Shown piece by piece: positions 33,919-43,462 of a stretch of 64,000 bases of DNA. The notes beneath the pieces were generated by a model. The model searched no databases and was not told the DNA's origin. It saw only the letters and a list, made by a program, of their open reading frames with translations. The position numbers were made by a program, and so were the translations under genes. Every line of letters starts with the position of its first letter. The first letter of the stretch is position 1. This DNA comes from Isoalcanivorax pacificus W11-5 (GTDB taxonomy: Bacteria > Pseudomonadota > Gammaproteobacteria > Pseudomonadales > Alcanivoracaceae). The DNA lies in assembly GCF_000299335.2 (NCBI RefSeq), contig NZ_CP004387.1:62001-126000 (forward strand), written 5' to 3'.

Positions 33919-35158
33919 CGACGTGTGCCCGCAGGGCCACTGCAAAAAGGGAGACGGTTCCATGGGTGGGGTGGCAGAGGTAGTGCGCCGCAAGTGCGCA
34001 GTGGTCGGAGTCGTACTGGGGGCCTTGTGCATGCTGCTGGCATGGCCGGCGCAAGGCCAGTCACAGATGGACAGCGACGTCATGCGTGTTGCGCCCGGTG
34101 ACCAGCGTGTGCTGACGTACGCGGATCGGGTTGTCCGTGTTGCCACCTCTGATCCGGAGGTGGCGGCGGTGACGGTCAGCGAAACAACGCAGCTGCTGCT
34201 GACGGCAAAAAAAGAGGGTTCCTCGGTGCTGTCGGTCTGGTTGCGAGGCATGAGTGAGCCGATGGTCAGCACTGTGGTGGTCTCGGCCACTGCGGGAAGT
34301 GCCCTGCCCTTCGGGACACAGGTGCAAACCGATATCCGCATTCTTGAAGTGAGCAAGACGGAGCTCAACGCACTCGGCTTTGCCTACAGTCATGTGTTCA
34401 ATGGTACTGGTGTGGGTATCAGCCCTCCGGGTGGTCCGGGTTATGTGCCGCCGGGCGGCGCGGGAAGTGTTACGGCGCCAATCAGCGCCGATGGCTTCAA
34501 TCTGTTTCGTCTCGGCAGTAACTCCACCACCATCATCACCGCGCTGGAAAGCGGCGGCTTTGCCTACACGCTGGCGGAGCCCAGCCTGACCAGTCTGTCT
34601 GGCCAGAACGCATCGTTCCTTTCCGGCGGTGAATTTCCGGTACCGATCCGCAGTGATAACAACGGTATTCAGGTGGAGTACAAGCAATTCGGCGTCGGGC
34701 TGTCACTGACGCCGACCGTGATTGATGAAAACCAGATCATTCTGAAAGTGGCACCGGAAGTGAGCGAGCTGGACTTCTCTGCCGGCGTCACCACCGGCGG
34801 CGTCTCCGTGCCGGGTCTGCGAGTGCGCCGCGCAGAAACCACGGTGTCACTGGCGCCAGGAGAAACCTTCATCATCAGCGGCCTGGTCAGTCGTTCCACG
34901 GTCAATAACAGCGACCGTATTCCGGGCCTGGGCAATATTCCGGTACTGGGTGCCTTCTTCCGTTCCAGCCGCATCAGCCGTGACGACAAGGAACTGGTGA
35001 TGGTGGTGACGCCGCATCTGGTCACGCCGCAACGTTCGACCATGCCTCCGGGCGTGCTGCCGGGCGCGGGTTACCACGAAAGCAGCACCGGCTGGCTGGA
35101 CATGATGACGGAAACCCGCAAGGGGTCGCAGCCTATTCGCCACGGCCTGAGCTGGTAA
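33908..35158 (+). CDS. cpaC: Flp pilus secretin CpaC/RcpA
   Basis: 416 residues. The outer-membrane channel of the Tad machine. A hydrophobic signal segment (VVGVVLGALCMLLAWPAQG) lies behind an unusually long 28-residue N-terminus. A BON/pilus-formation N domain follows (MRVAPGDQRVLTYADRVVRV), then the secretin core (ILEVSKTELNALGFAYS, SLSGQNASFLSGGEFPVPI, GLSLTPTVIDENQIILKV, LAPGETFIISGLVSRST). The ATG at 33908 has AAGGAG; a second ATG at 33962 would give a normal signal peptide. The C-terminus ends soon after VMVVTPHLVTP. Confidence 0.92.
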   Translation: MSTSDVCPQGHCKKGDGSMGGVAEVVRRKCAVVGVVLGALCMLLAWPAQGQSQMDSDVMRVAPGDQRVLTYADRVVRVATSDPEVAAVTVSETTQLLLTAKKEGSSVLSVWLRGMSEPMVSTVVVSATAGSALPFGTQVQTDIRILEVSKTELNALGFAYSHVFNGTGVGISPPGGPGYVPPGGAGSVTAPISADGFNLFRLGSNSTTIITALESGGFAYTLAEPSLTSLSGQNASFLSGGEFPVPIRSDNNGIQVEYKQFGVGLSLTPTVIDENQIILKVAPEVSELDFSAGVTTGGVSVPGLRVRRAETTVSLAPGETFIISGLVSRSTVNNSDRIPGLGNIPVLGAFFRSSRISRDDKELVMVVTPHLVTPQRSTMPPGVLPGAGYHESSTGWLDMMTETRKGSQPIRHGLSW

Positions 35159-35168
35159 GGAGCCAAGC

Positions 35169-36353
35169 ATGGTGGAGCATGAAATTCTGCTGTCGGTCAC
35201 CGACGATGCCGATACGCAACGCTGGCTGGACCGCGCGCTGGAAGATAACTGGAGGCTTGAGGATGTGAGCCGTGCCGATCTCGGGCGCGTGCTGCGCCTG
35301 CTGGAAGCCACCGGCGCGCAGATTGCGCTGGTGGAAGTGGTCGAGGCGGATATTAACCAGTCGCTGGCGGTGATCACCGCGCTGACCAATGCGCGACCCT
35401 GGGTCACGGTGATTGCGGTGTGCCGCAGCACCGACCAGGAATTGCTGTTGCAATGCATGCGTGCTGGTGCGCGGGATTGCATCATCATGGGCGGCGATAC
35501 TGCGGAAATGCGTGATCGTCTGCGCCGCCATCAGTTGATCCGCCCTTCCTCCTGGGGGGAAGGGCTGAAATCAAAGATACGCAATCTGGTGCTGGTCGCT
35601 GGCGCTGATCCGCTGGTCGACACCGCCTTCTTCACCCAGAACCTGGCGCTGGCCATGGGCCGGCACGAACCAGACAAATCCTTCCTGGCCATCGATATCG
35701 AGTCGCATCGCGAAAGCGTCTTCTATCTGGATGCGCGCAGTGATTTCGATCTCAACCATCTGCTCAGCAGCCCGGACACGCTCGATCGTGCCTTGATCGA
35801 CACCGCACTGGAAGAATACCGCCCTGGTGTGCGCCTGCTGCGCGGTGGCCTGGGCAAGGGTGACGTGCTGGGCGATCGTGGCGCGGATCTGTTCATTGCA
35901 CTGAACCGCCTGATGGGCATGTTCGACAAAGTGCTGCTGAATATCGGCAGCCGTCATCACCATGCCTGGGTACGCACGCTGGGCGTGCACGCCGACCATG
36001 TGCTGCTGATGCTGCACCCCCAGGTGGAGCAGGTGCATCAGGTGCGTGAGCAGGTGATGAACTGGCGACCTTATCTTTCCGGCAATTCCAACCTGCAATT
36101 GGTGCTGGATGGCCATGAGACCCAGTTGCCGCCGAGTGTGGAAGAAGTGGCAGAGGCCACCGGCGCCAGTGTGGCCGGGGCGCTGCCGATGGACTGGAAG
36201 CATCGCCTGGAAGCCATCAACCTGGGGCAACCGATTCAGGATGTGGCACCGAAATCCGCGTACAACCGAAAAATGGATCAACTGGTCATGACGCTTGGTG
36301 GTGTGCAGAGCGGCGGCGCGGGCCGGCGCTTCTGGCCATGGAAACGCGCCTGA
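35169..36353 (+). CDS. tadZ: TadZ/CpaE-like ParA-family protein with degenerate P-loop
   Basis: 394 residues. The N-terminal 120 residues form an atypical receiver domain (ISVTDD-like start; ALVEVVEADINQSLAVITAL). The ATPase-like part follows with LVLVAGADPLVDTAFFTQNL in place of the KGGxGKT P-loop: the Gly-Lys-Thr core is missing. Later segments (FLAIDIESHRESV, DKVLLNIGSRH) fit the MinD/ParA fold. TadZ proteins place the Tad machine at the cell pole and some of them bind nucleotide poorly. Follows cpaC by 10 bp. Confidence 0.85.
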   Translation: MVEHEILLSVTDDADTQRWLDRALEDNWRLEDVSRADLGRVLRLLEATGAQIALVEVVEADINQSLAVITALTNARPWVTVIAVCRSTDQELLLQCMRAGARDCIIMGGDTAEMRDRLRRHQLIRPSSWGEGLKSKIRNLVLVAGADPLVDTAFFTQNLALAMGRHEPDKSFLAIDIESHRESVFYLDARSDFDLNHLLSSPDTLDRALIDTALEEYRPGVRLLRGGLGKGDVLGDRGADLFIALNRLMGMFDKVLLNIGSRHHHAWVRTLGVHADHVLLMLHPQVEQVHQVREQVMNWRPYLSGNSNLQLVLDGHETQLPPSVEEVAEATGASVAGALPMDWKHRLEAINLGQPIQDVAPKSAYNRKMDQLVMTLGGVQSGGAGRRFWPWKRA

Positions 36354-36384
36354 CGGCGACCAACTTTTTTGATCGGGGCATATT

Positions 36385-37551
36385 GTGGCGGGACGTATCG
36401 ACGACGAATACCAGCAGCTAAAAGCCTCCACGCATTCGCGCGTGGTGGAGCGGCTGGATGAGGAAGGTATTGAAGTCAGTCGCACGCAGACCGAGCGGCT
36501 GCACGATACCGTGCGCCGCGCCGTCATCCAGCACGTCACCGAAAGCCGCACGCCGCTCTCCAGCCAGGACATGAACCAGCTCGTGCGTGACATGATCGAT
36601 GAAGTCACCGGCTTTGGGCCGCTGGAGCCCCTGCTGAAAGACCCCCGGATCAATGACATTCTGGTTAACGGCCCGAACAGTGTCTTTGTGGAAGTGGCTG
36701 GTGTGCTGCAAAAAGCACAAACCCGTTTCATCAACGATGATCATGTACTGCGTGTAATCCGCCGTATTCTCGCGCCACTGGGCAGACGCCTCGATGAAGC
36801 CAGCCCAATGGTGGATGCGCGCCTGCCGGACGGCTCGCGTGTCAATGCGGTCATCCCGCCGTTGGCGCTGGACGGTCCGTCGGTGTCGGTGCGGAAATTC
36901 ACCCGTCACCACCTGATGGCGGATGATCTGATCAAGGCCGGGTCAATGACCGATGAATGCCTGCGCATTCTGATTGATGCGGTTCAGGGCAAGCGCAACA
37001 TCATCGTCAGCGGGGGGACCGGCACGGGCAAGACCACCATGCTGAACCTGATCAGCCAGTACATTCCCCGCAACCAGCGCATTCTTACCATTGAGGACTC
37101 CGCCGAGCTGGTGCTCAACCATCCGCATGTGGTGCGGCTGGAAACCCGCCCGGCCAATGCCGAAGGCAAGGGCCGTATCTCAGCGCGAGATCTGGTGGTC
37201 AATGCCCTGCGGATGCGGCCTGACCGGATCATAGTCGGCGAAGTACGTTCCGCCGAGATCATCGAATTGTTGCAGGCCATGAACACCGGCCACGACGGTT
37301 CCATGAGCACCATCCATGCCAACGGCACCCGCGAAGCGCTGGTGCGGATTGAAACCTTGCTGGCGGTGAGCGGCTATGAAGCCAGCGAAAAAGCCATTGG
37401 CCGGCTGATCAGTTCGGCGCTGGATGTCATCGTCCAGCTTGAACGTCTGCCCAGCGGCAAACGTATCCTCAAGGAAGTGGTGCAACTGACGCCGGACGAC
37501 GACAACCTGTATGCCATGAAATATCTGTACAGGAGCCCCGATGAGCTCTGA
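36385..37551 (+). CDS. tadA: Tad pilus assembly ATPase TadA/CpaF
   Basis: 388 residues, hexameric motor ATPase of the type II/IV secretion family. Walker [15 protein letters not shown] lies near residue 215, followed by an Asp-box [12 protein letters not shown], the Walker B region [15 protein letters not shown] and the His-box [12 protein letters not shown]. Translation starts at GTG 36385 ([18 protein letters not shown]). It powers pilus assembly together with TadB and TadC. The stop overlaps tadB by 11 bp. Confidence 0.95.
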   Translation: MAGRIDDEYQQLKASTHSRVVERLDEEGIEVSRTQTERLHDTVRRAVIQHVTESRTPLSSQDMNQLVRDMIDEVTGFGPLEPLLKDPRINDILVNGPNSVFVEVAGVLQKAQTRFINDDHVLRVIRRILAPLGRRLDEASPMVDARLPDGSRVNAVIPPLALDGPSVSVRKFTRHHLMADDLIKAGSMTDECLRILIDAVQGKRNIIVSGGTGTGKTTMLNLISQYIPRNQRILTIEDSAELVLNHPHVVRLETRPANAEGKGRISARDLVVNALRMRPDRIIVGEVRSAEIIELLQAMNTGHDGSMSTIHANGTREALVRIETLLAVSGYEASEKAIGRLISSALDVIVQLERLPSGKRILKEVVQLTPDDDNLYAMKYLYRSPDEL

Positions 37552-38461
37552 AGCGCTGTTGTCCGCAGCCCGCATGCTGGGCCTGCTCGCCATCCTGGTG
37601 GTGGTCGCGCAGTGCTGGCTGCTGCACTACCGCCGTGGGCGAAAGATGCGCGAAGTGATCGGCGCGCGCATGGTCAGTCAGCGTGAGTTTCTGGACGAAA
37701 ACAGTGAGAGTCTGCTGATTACAGGCCGGCTGGAAAAGCTGCTGATGAAGGCCGGTATTCGCACCACGCAGAGCGGCCTGATGCTGCTGGCGCTGGTATT
37801 GCTGGTGTCCTCAGCAGTGATTCTTGCACTGTACGGGCCGATGGCGGCGCTGCTGTCACTGCTGGGGTGGATGCTGCTGGGCTGGGTGTACTGGAACCTG
37901 CGTTATCAGCGCCTGCGTCGCGCGATCTTCGATAACCTGCCGACCATTATTGATAACGTACTGCGCAACATGGATGCGGGCCGGTCGCTGGACCAGGCCA
38001 TGATCGATAGCCTGCGGGAAGCGCCGGAGGTGTTTGCACCGCTGGCGTTCCGGGTGCGCAGCGCCGTGGAAGCCGGCCGTGAATATGCCGGGCTGTTCGA
38101 TGGCTATGCGCGGTTGTATCAGGTGCCACCGATGGTGCTGGTGGCGGTGACATTGCGGACCACCAGCCGATTTGGTTCATCGGTGCGTCCGGTGCTTGGG
38201 CAGGTGTCCGATTCATTGCGTGCACAGCAGGAAATGCGCCGCGAATTCATGGCCTCCACGGCTGAAACACGCATGACAGCCGGTGTGTTCGCCGCTGTGC
38301 CGATACTGCTGTCGCTGTATATGGTGCTCACCAACGACACCTATCGTGATGTGTTACTCGGCACGGACAGTGGCAAGGTCATGCTGATGGTGGCTGGCGC
38401 GTTACAGACATTGGGCGTGATCGTCATTCTGCGCATGATTCAGGGGGTGGGCCGTGGTTAG
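37541..38461 (+). CDS. tadB: Tad inner-membrane platform protein TadB
   Basis: 306 residues with a T2SSF domain. Membrane segments at the N-terminus (LLAILVVVAQCWLLHY), in the middle (LMLLALVLLVSSAVILALYG, LLSLLGWMLLGWVYW) and at the C-terminus (AAVPILLSLYMVL, LMVAGALQTLGVIVIL). The T2SSF core is DNLPTIIDNVLRNMDAGRSL. Pairs with TadC as the platform on which TadA works. Overlaps tadC by 8 bp. Confidence 0.93.
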   Translation: MSSEALLSAARMLGLLAILVVVAQCWLLHYRRGRKMREVIGARMVSQREFLDENSESLLITGRLEKLLMKAGIRTTQSGLMLLALVLLVSSAVILALYGPMAALLSLLGWMLLGWVYWNLRYQRLRRAIFDNLPTIIDNVLRNMDAGRSLDQAMIDSLREAPEVFAPLAFRVRSAVEAGREYAGLFDGYARLYQVPPMVLVAVTLRTTSRFGSSVRPVLGQVSDSLRAQQEMRREFMASTAETRMTAGVFAAVPILLSLYMVLTNDTYRDVLLGTDSGKVMLMVAGALQTLGVIVILRMIQGVGRG

Positions 38462-39320
38462 TTTCCTGGTCGTCATACTGCTCGCGCTGGTCGCGCTTTG
38501 GCTGGCGGTGGGACGCGCGGAAGTCTGGCAGCGCCACCAGCGTGTCACCGAGCGCATGCTGCAACGTCCCGACGAGGAAGGGCCTGCGCCGCAGAGTGCG
38601 GTGCTGTCCATGTTGTCTCGTCGGGTTGCGGGCTCCTCCTTTGCGAAGGCCGATTATCTCGAAATGGCGAATGCCCTGCGATTGACTGGCCGCAGTGCCG
38701 AATCAATCCAGACGATCTACCTGATAGCGTGCTGGATGCTGCCGGCCGCCGTAGCGGTGCTGGGGCTTGTTCTGGGCGGCATAGTGCCTTTCATGGTGTT
38801 GCTGGCAGTGGGGTTTATCCTGCCACGACGCATGATTCGCGGCATGGGGCACAGCTCCTGCCGGCGGCAGAACCTGGAAGCCATCGAGTTTGGCCATGTC
38901 TTGCGCATGCTGATTGAATCTGGCCTGTCCATCGAGCGCGCCATTCGCATCGCCACACTGCAGGCCCGCGAACTGATGCCGACCATGATCTACCGGCTGG
39001 ACCGCTTCGGCCGCCTGATGGAAGCCGGCGCAGACCGCAGCGAAGCCCTGGCGGAAATGGGCGGCGACCGCAACGTGCCGGTGCTCTACAACCTGACGCA
39101 ACTGCTCAAGCAGGGTAGCCGGCTCGGCGGCGGTATCACCAGCGGCATCGAGCAGATCATCAACGAAGGCCAGAACATCGAAAAAAGTCGCATCAAGGAA
39201 GACGTTAACCGCGTGGGCGCCAAAATGACCATTGTGATGATGGTGTTCATGCTGCCGGCGCTGTTCATCATCATTGGTGGCCCGGCGATCGTATCGATCG
39301 GACAGGCGTTGAGCCGATAA
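38454..39320 (+). CDS. tadC: Tad inner-membrane platform protein TadC
   Basis: 288 residues, second T2SSF protein. GTG start at 38454. Membrane segments are SFLVVILLALVALWLAVG, YLIACWMLPAAVAVLGLVL, FMVLLAVGFILP and a C-terminal VMMVFMLPALFIIIGGPAIV. The core EFGHVLRMLIESGLSIERAI is typical of TadC. Overlaps tadB by 8 bp and is followed by tadD after 26 bp. Confidence 0.93.
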   Translation: MVSFLVVILLALVALWLAVGRAEVWQRHQRVTERMLQRPDEEGPAPQSAVLSMLSRRVAGSSFAKADYLEMANALRLTGRSAESIQTIYLIACWMLPAAVAVLGLVLGGIVPFMVLLAVGFILPRRMIRGMGHSSCRRQNLEAIEFGHVLRMLIESGLSIERAIRIATLQARELMPTMIYRLDRFGRLMEAGADRSEALAEMGGDRNVPVLYNLTQLLKQGSRLGGGITSGIEQIINEGQNIEKSRIKEDVNRVGAKMTIVMMVFMLPALFIIIGGPAIVSIGQALSR

Positions 39321-39346
39321 CGGATAAAAGGAAGGGAGTGACCCGG

Positions 39347-40090
39347 ATGAGATCCATGAAGACAGCCCTGATGGTCGCCATCACTATTGTAGCCAGCGGC
39401 TGCGCAAACCGCCCGTTGAACGGTGGTCATGCCGACGCTGCCGCAGAGCCCGCACCAGCCCCGGCGCGAGTGGTCGAAGCGCCGGCGGAGACGCCGGTAC
39501 GCAGTGACTTCCGGCCCCGAGTAAACTGCTCGACCAACGTGGCGCCCGAAGAGCGCGTGGAGCTGGAAATGGTGGACACCCTCACCTCCCGGGGGCGCCC
39601 ATATGCGGCATTGGCACAACTGGAAAAGACGCAGCAGAAAAACATTGAGTACTGGCTGCGCTATGGGCAGCTACAGGCCAAGACCCAACAACTGCTGCGC
39701 GCCCGCTCGGTATTCGAAACACTGGTAGAAAAGTGTGATACCGGCGAAGCGCGCCATGGCCTTGGTATGGTGATGGTGAAACAGGGCGATCTACAGAGCG
39801 GCCTGTCGGAACTGCGACGTGCGGCGCGTATGCTGCCAGCTTCCCCGGATGTACGTAACGACCATGGCTATGCGCTGTTGATGGCCGGCCGTCACGATGA
39901 GGCGATGTTCGAACTGATCACGGCACTGGAGCTGGAGAATGGCGCCGGCCGTGCGCGCCAGAACCTGGCGGCGGCCTACATGTTGTCTGGTGACAGCGCC
40001 GGGCTTGAAAGGCTGCAACAGAATTATCATTACACCGATGACGAGCTGGCGCATGCGCGTAGCCTGGCCAACCAGCTCAGGAGGTTCTGA
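39347..40090 (+). CDS. tadD: Tad lipoprotein with TPR repeats, TadD
   Basis: 247 residues from ATG 39347; GTG 39338 with a slightly better placed AAGGA is also possible. A lipoprotein signal ends in the lipobox VASGC (Cys19 counting from 39347). Ala/Pro-rich linker, then TPR-like helices (ARSVFETLVEKCDTGEARHG, NDHGYALLMAGRHDEAMFEL, RQNLAAAYMLSGD). TadD is thought to help place or assemble the secretin in the outer membrane. Only 2 bp separate its stop from the next gene. Confidence 0.88.
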   Translation: MRSMKTALMVAITIVASGCANRPLNGGHADAAAEPAPAPARVVEAPAETPVRSDFRPRVNCSTNVAPEERVELEMVDTLTSRGRPYAALAQLEKTQQKNIEYWLRYGQLQAKTQQLLRARSVFETLVEKCDTGEARHGLGMVMVKQGDLQSGLSELRRAARMLPASPDVRNDHGYALLMAGRHDEAMFELITALELENGAGRARQNLAAAYMLSGDSAGLERLQQNYHYTDDELAHARSLANQLRRF

Positions 40091-40092
40091 TC

Positions 40093-40386
40093 ATGTGGAA
40101 ACACCTGCCGATTTCTGTCGTATTGCTGAGCGGCGTGATGGCATTGCCGGCTCTGGCTGCTGAGCCTGAATCCTATCCTTCCGGGTTCTCCGACACTGTG
40201 GTCAATATGCAGCGCGAGACCGTGACCGACTGGCTGCTGCAACAACAGCGACAGAACGCGCCCGCGGTGGAGAGCGAACTGCCCGCACAATTGTACGTGG
40301 ACAGTCAGCGTCGTCTGGGTGACAGCTTCAGGACGCCGATTCCCGATTCCTTTGGTGAGCAGACACGCGAGCAATCCGGTCGCTGA
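40093..40386 (+). CDS. Small secreted protein, DUF3613-like
   Basis: 97 residues with a signal peptide (VVLLSGVMALPALA, cleaved before AEPES). The mature part of about 74 residues ends in DSFRTPIPDSFGEQTREQ. Short secreted proteins with such an ending (DUF3613) occur in tad operons of gammaproteobacteria; I match it by pattern only. Position 2 bp after tadD suggests a role in the same machine. No Cys and no membrane anchor in the mature form. Confidence 0.65.
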   Translation: MWKHLPISVVLLSGVMALPALAAEPESYPSGFSDTVVNMQRETVTDWLLQQQRQNAPAVESELPAQLYVDSQRRLGDSFRTPIPDSFGEQTREQSGR

Positions 40387-40409
40387 GCGGTGTCTGCAGG
40401 AGATGTGTC

Positions 40410-42227
40410 ATGAACCGTCGTGAGCGCATCGTATTATTGTCCCGCCAGCGCGGTGTGCTGGCTGTTACCACGCCGTTACTAATCATATTGATTGTCCTTT
40501 TCACAGTACTTTTGCTTGATGGTGCGAGGCTGTATGCGGTAAAGCGCGAAATGCAGGCTGTAGCAAATGCGGCTGCCATGGCGGCAGCGGATGGCGCGCA
40601 GGCTTGCGCGGGACTGGAACTGGAAAACGATCAATCTATTCGGAGTATCGCAGAGGCGGCGGCTGTTGCCGCAGGGAAACAAGCCCTTGGCGGAGATTTG
40701 ACGGTGATACAGGCCGGGACGCTGACCTCTGTTAATGATCGCTGGCACTTCCGAGAATTCGATCAGTCGGTCAAAGAATCCAATGCCGTAAAAGTCGTTT
40801 ACTCGCTGCGCGAGCCAATTTCCTCATTGCTACCCGGTTTGTTTGGTGGCGTTGATATGGCAGCGATTGCCGTGGCACGCAAAGAAGTCGTAGCTACCGT
40901 TTCCGCAGGCGGATCAACGGCTGTTATCGGCGGAGATGATCAAACCGCTGGGCTATTGGGCGCGCTGCTCGGGGCGCTTTTGACAAATGGTAAACCCTTT
41001 GCGCTGGATGCAACGGACGTTAGGAGCCTGGCAAGTACAACGTTTGCTCTTGGTGGCTTTCTTGACAATATCGGTGTCAGCGATCTTCTGGTGGGTGCTG
41101 ACCGCCTTGTGCCAGTAGATCACCTCCTTGAAGCAATTCTCGCCGGTCTTGGTGAGGGAGGAGGGGATGCGGGTGACGCAATAGATCAAATGCTGGATGC
41201 TGCTGGCCTTATCACCACCAATGTGCGGCTGGGAGACGTATTACGTAGCGTCGGCCCTATTGAGAGGCCAGGTGACGTCAAGATTCCTGTGTACGATACT
41301 GTAATGGCTGTTGTTCTGAACGCGCTTTCCGGGAATGTTGTGGGTCTCGCTGCACCTAGAGAGGTAAATGTCGGTTTGGGCGATATAGTGTCGGTCGATC
41401 TCGATTTGACCGTGGGTGAAGCGCCCGCTGTGCTGATAGCCCCCGCCCGGTTTGAACCCAATGGTGATCCCATGCTGACGTTTGAAGTCGCCGATGTGAT
41501 ATTGGGTTTGCGGGTAGGCGTTGAGATACCTGGCTTGGCTACGATAACGGTCCCGCTTTTGGTTAAAACCGGTGGGGGGAGTGGCTATCTAGCTTATGCG
41601 GACTGTGCTGTGGGGACGAGCAATAATGTTTTGCTTGGCTTTTTGCTGCAGCCCGAGGTGGTGAAAGTATCGACGCAGACACTGCAAGCTAATGGGGCAC
41701 TAGTGCAAGATGGGGTGCAGGTTCATCTTTTAGAGGCGCTTCGTAGCTTGCTGACTATTTCTGTGTCTGCTCGTCTTGGAGAGCTAACAGTCGGTAGCAG
41801 GCCGTCACAACCTGTGCTTAGAGAATTGGTGTTCAATCTCTATTCAAAAGAGCCTGTGGGAGCTTATGTTTCGCCCGGGTTGGGAGTGACATCGGTTGGT
41901 GCAGGTTTGGAGATAGATGTGGACGTCAGGTTGCAGGAAGAGGATTGCCGCGGCCTGCTCAGTTGGCTGACCTGCCCGTTGGGTGAATTGCTGAACCCAC
42001 TGCTTGACGAGTTATTGAACGATATTACCGGGCCCGCCATTGAGTCGTTGGTGAATGATACGTTGGTTCGAGTCTTGAATGGTCTTGCCAGTGACATTCT
42101 GGGCCCGCTGCTTGCGGGCCTGGGTTTAAACCTCGGAGGAATGTCTGTTGATGTAACCCATGTCAGTCAGGATCAGGTGGTTCTGCTAGACTGCTTCCTC
42201 GTGAATTGTGAGCTACTTGATGAGTAG
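40410..42227 (+). CDS. tadG: TadG-like pilus assembly protein, last gene of the tad operon
   Basis: 605 residues. One N-terminal membrane helix (LLIILIVLFTVLLLDGARL) with the TadE/G-type follow-on MQAVANAAAMAAADGAQA. The rest is periplasmic, rich in Leu, Val, Gly and Asp, with repeated LLGALLGALL / LLAGLGLNLGG-like Gly-Leu stretches and few Cys (four near the C-terminus, ADCAV earlier). Unlike the other tad genes its third codon positions are visibly richer in A/T, so it may have a different history. The C-terminal VWA domain of larger TadG proteins was not recognised. A terminator follows at 42236. Confidence 0.8.
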   Translation: MNRRERIVLLSRQRGVLAVTTPLLIILIVLFTVLLLDGARLYAVKREMQAVANAAAMAAADGAQACAGLELENDQSIRSIAEAAAVAAGKQALGGDLTVIQAGTLTSVNDRWHFREFDQSVKESNAVKVVYSLREPISSLLPGLFGGVDMAAIAVARKEVVATVSAGGSTAVIGGDDQTAGLLGALLGALLTNGKPFALDATDVRSLASTTFALGGFLDNIGVSDLLVGADRLVPVDHLLEAILAGLGEGGGDAGDAIDQMLDAAGLITTNVRLGDVLRSVGPIERPGDVKIPVYDTVMAVVLNALSGNVVGLAAPREVNVGLGDIVSVDLDLTVGEAPAVLIAPARFEPNGDPMLTFEVADVILGLRVGVEIPGLATITVPLLVKTGGGSGYLAYADCAVGTSNNVLLGFLLQPEVVKVSTQTLQANGALVQDGVQVHLLEALRSLLTISVSARLGELTVGSRPSQPVLRELVFNLYSKEPVGAYVSPGLGVTSVGAGLEIDVDVRLQEEDCRGLLSWLTCPLGELLNPLLDELLNDITGPAIESLVNDTLVRVLNGLASDILGPLLAGLGLNLGGMSVDVTHVSQDQVVLLDCFLVNCELLDE

Positions 42228-42235
42228 ACAAATTT

Positions 42236-42259
42236 AAGGCCCGTTTCGCAGCGGGCCTT
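42236..42259. terminator. Bidirectional terminator between tadG and the desaturase gene
   Basis: Stem AAGGCCCG / CGGGCCTT with loop TTTCGCAG, flanked by AAATTT on the left and TTAT on the right. It serves the plus-strand tad operon and the convergent desaturase gene, whose stop is at 42272. Confidence 0.75.
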
Positions 42260-42271
42260 TATCCTCTAAAT

Positions 42272-43462
42272 TCAGGCAGGTGAATGAACGGTATAGGCTC
42301 TCAGTTTGGCCGCAAACTCCTGCAACGCCCGTATCCCACTCTCCTCAGCTTCCTGACACCACTGCTTCAATGCTTCCAGCATCTCCGCCGAACTCAGGCT
42401 GGTCCGCGACCAGATATCCTGAAGCCGCAACCGGAACTGGTAAATTGCAGCCAGCGTTTCATTGTGCGAGGTCAGCCGGTCGAGCCGTTCACGGCAGCGT
42501 TCGGTAATCAGGCTCTCATCTCGGTGCAGCAGGCTGTGGCAACGCTGGAAAAAGCTGCGCGTGACTTCACAGGCGCGCTCGCGTTCTTCCTGGAACACGG
42601 GTGTGATCACTTCGCGGCGATACCGCGCCATGACCTGAAAGCGGTTGCTGATCAGGCCACGCAGGGTGTCCAGATCGATCACCTGCTTGTCTCTGGCCAG
42701 CACCGGGCGCGGCGGCACCTTGTTGACCTTGGCCAGCCGCAGGGTTTCCAGCACGCGAATCCAGAACCAGCCCACATCGAACTCAAAACGGCGCACGGAC
42801 AGCTTGGCTGAATTCGGATAGGTGTGGTGGTTGTTGTGCAGCTCTTCGCCACCGATCAGGATGCCGATCGGGCTGATGTTGCGTGACGCATCGCGGCTTT
42901 CGAAATTGCGATACCCCCAGAAATGCCCGACCCCATTGATGACGCCGGCGGCGAACAACGGAATCCAGACCATCTGCACCGCCCAGACGGTAATGCCGAT
43001 GGCGCCGAAACAGAGAATGTCGATGCCCAGCATCAGGAAGATGCCGGCGAAAGAATACTTGCTGTACAGATTGCGCTCGATCCAGTCATCAGGCGTGCCG
43101 GCGCCATAGCGGGCCAGCGTTTCCTGGTTCATCGCTTCTGCCTTGTACAGCTCGGCGCCTTCACGCAGGACCTTTTTCAGGCCCAGCACCTGCGGGCTGT
43201 GAGGGTCTTCGTCGGTTTCACAGCGTGCGTGATGCTTGCGGTGAATCGCCGTCCATTCCTTGGTGACCGTGCCGGTGGCCAGCCACAGCCAGAAACGGAA
43301 GAAATGCGCTGCGATCGGATGCAGGTCCAGCGCGCGGTGCGCCGAGTGCCGGTGCAGGTACACGGTCACACTGACGATAGTGATATGGGTCAGGACCAGC
43401 GTGATCAGTACAAGCTGCCAGACCGAAGGGTTGAACAGACCATTCCACATAACAATGTCCAC
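42272..43462 (-). CDS. Membrane fatty acid (acyl-CoA) delta-9 desaturase
   Basis: 396 residues. A di-iron membrane desaturase introducing a double bond into acyl-CoA or acyl chains of phospholipids. The His boxes are HRHSAH (near residue 37), HRKHHA (74) and ELHNNHHTYP (about 207). Four hydrophobic segments include LVLITLVLTHITIVSVTVYL. It resembles the Pseudomonas DesB/DesC type in the stretch WTAIHRKHHARCETDEDPHS. The start ATG at 43462 may be replaced by ATG 43450. The C-terminal 120 residues are charged and helical. No DesT-type repressor gene is adjacent. The 258-bp gap upstream of it shows nothing notable. Confidence 0.93.
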   Translation of the reverse strand: MDIVMWNGLFNPSVWQLVLITLVLTHITIVSVTVYLHRHSAHRALDLHPIAAHFFRFWLWLATGTVTKEWTAIHRKHHARCETDEDPHSPQVLGLKKVLREGAELYKAEAMNQETLARYGAGTPDDWIERNLYSKYSFAGIFLMLGIDILCFGAIGITVWAVQMVWIPLFAAGVINGVGHFWGYRNFESRDASRNISPIGILIGGEELHNNHHTYPNSAKLSVRRFEFDVGWFWIRVLETLRLAKVNKVPPRPVLARDKQVIDLDTLRGLISNRFQVMARYRREVITPVFQEERERACEVTRSFFQRCHSLLHRDESLITERCRERLDRLTSHNETLAAIYQFRLRLQDIWSRTSLSSAEMLEALKQWCQEAEESGIRALQEFAAKLRAYTVHSPA

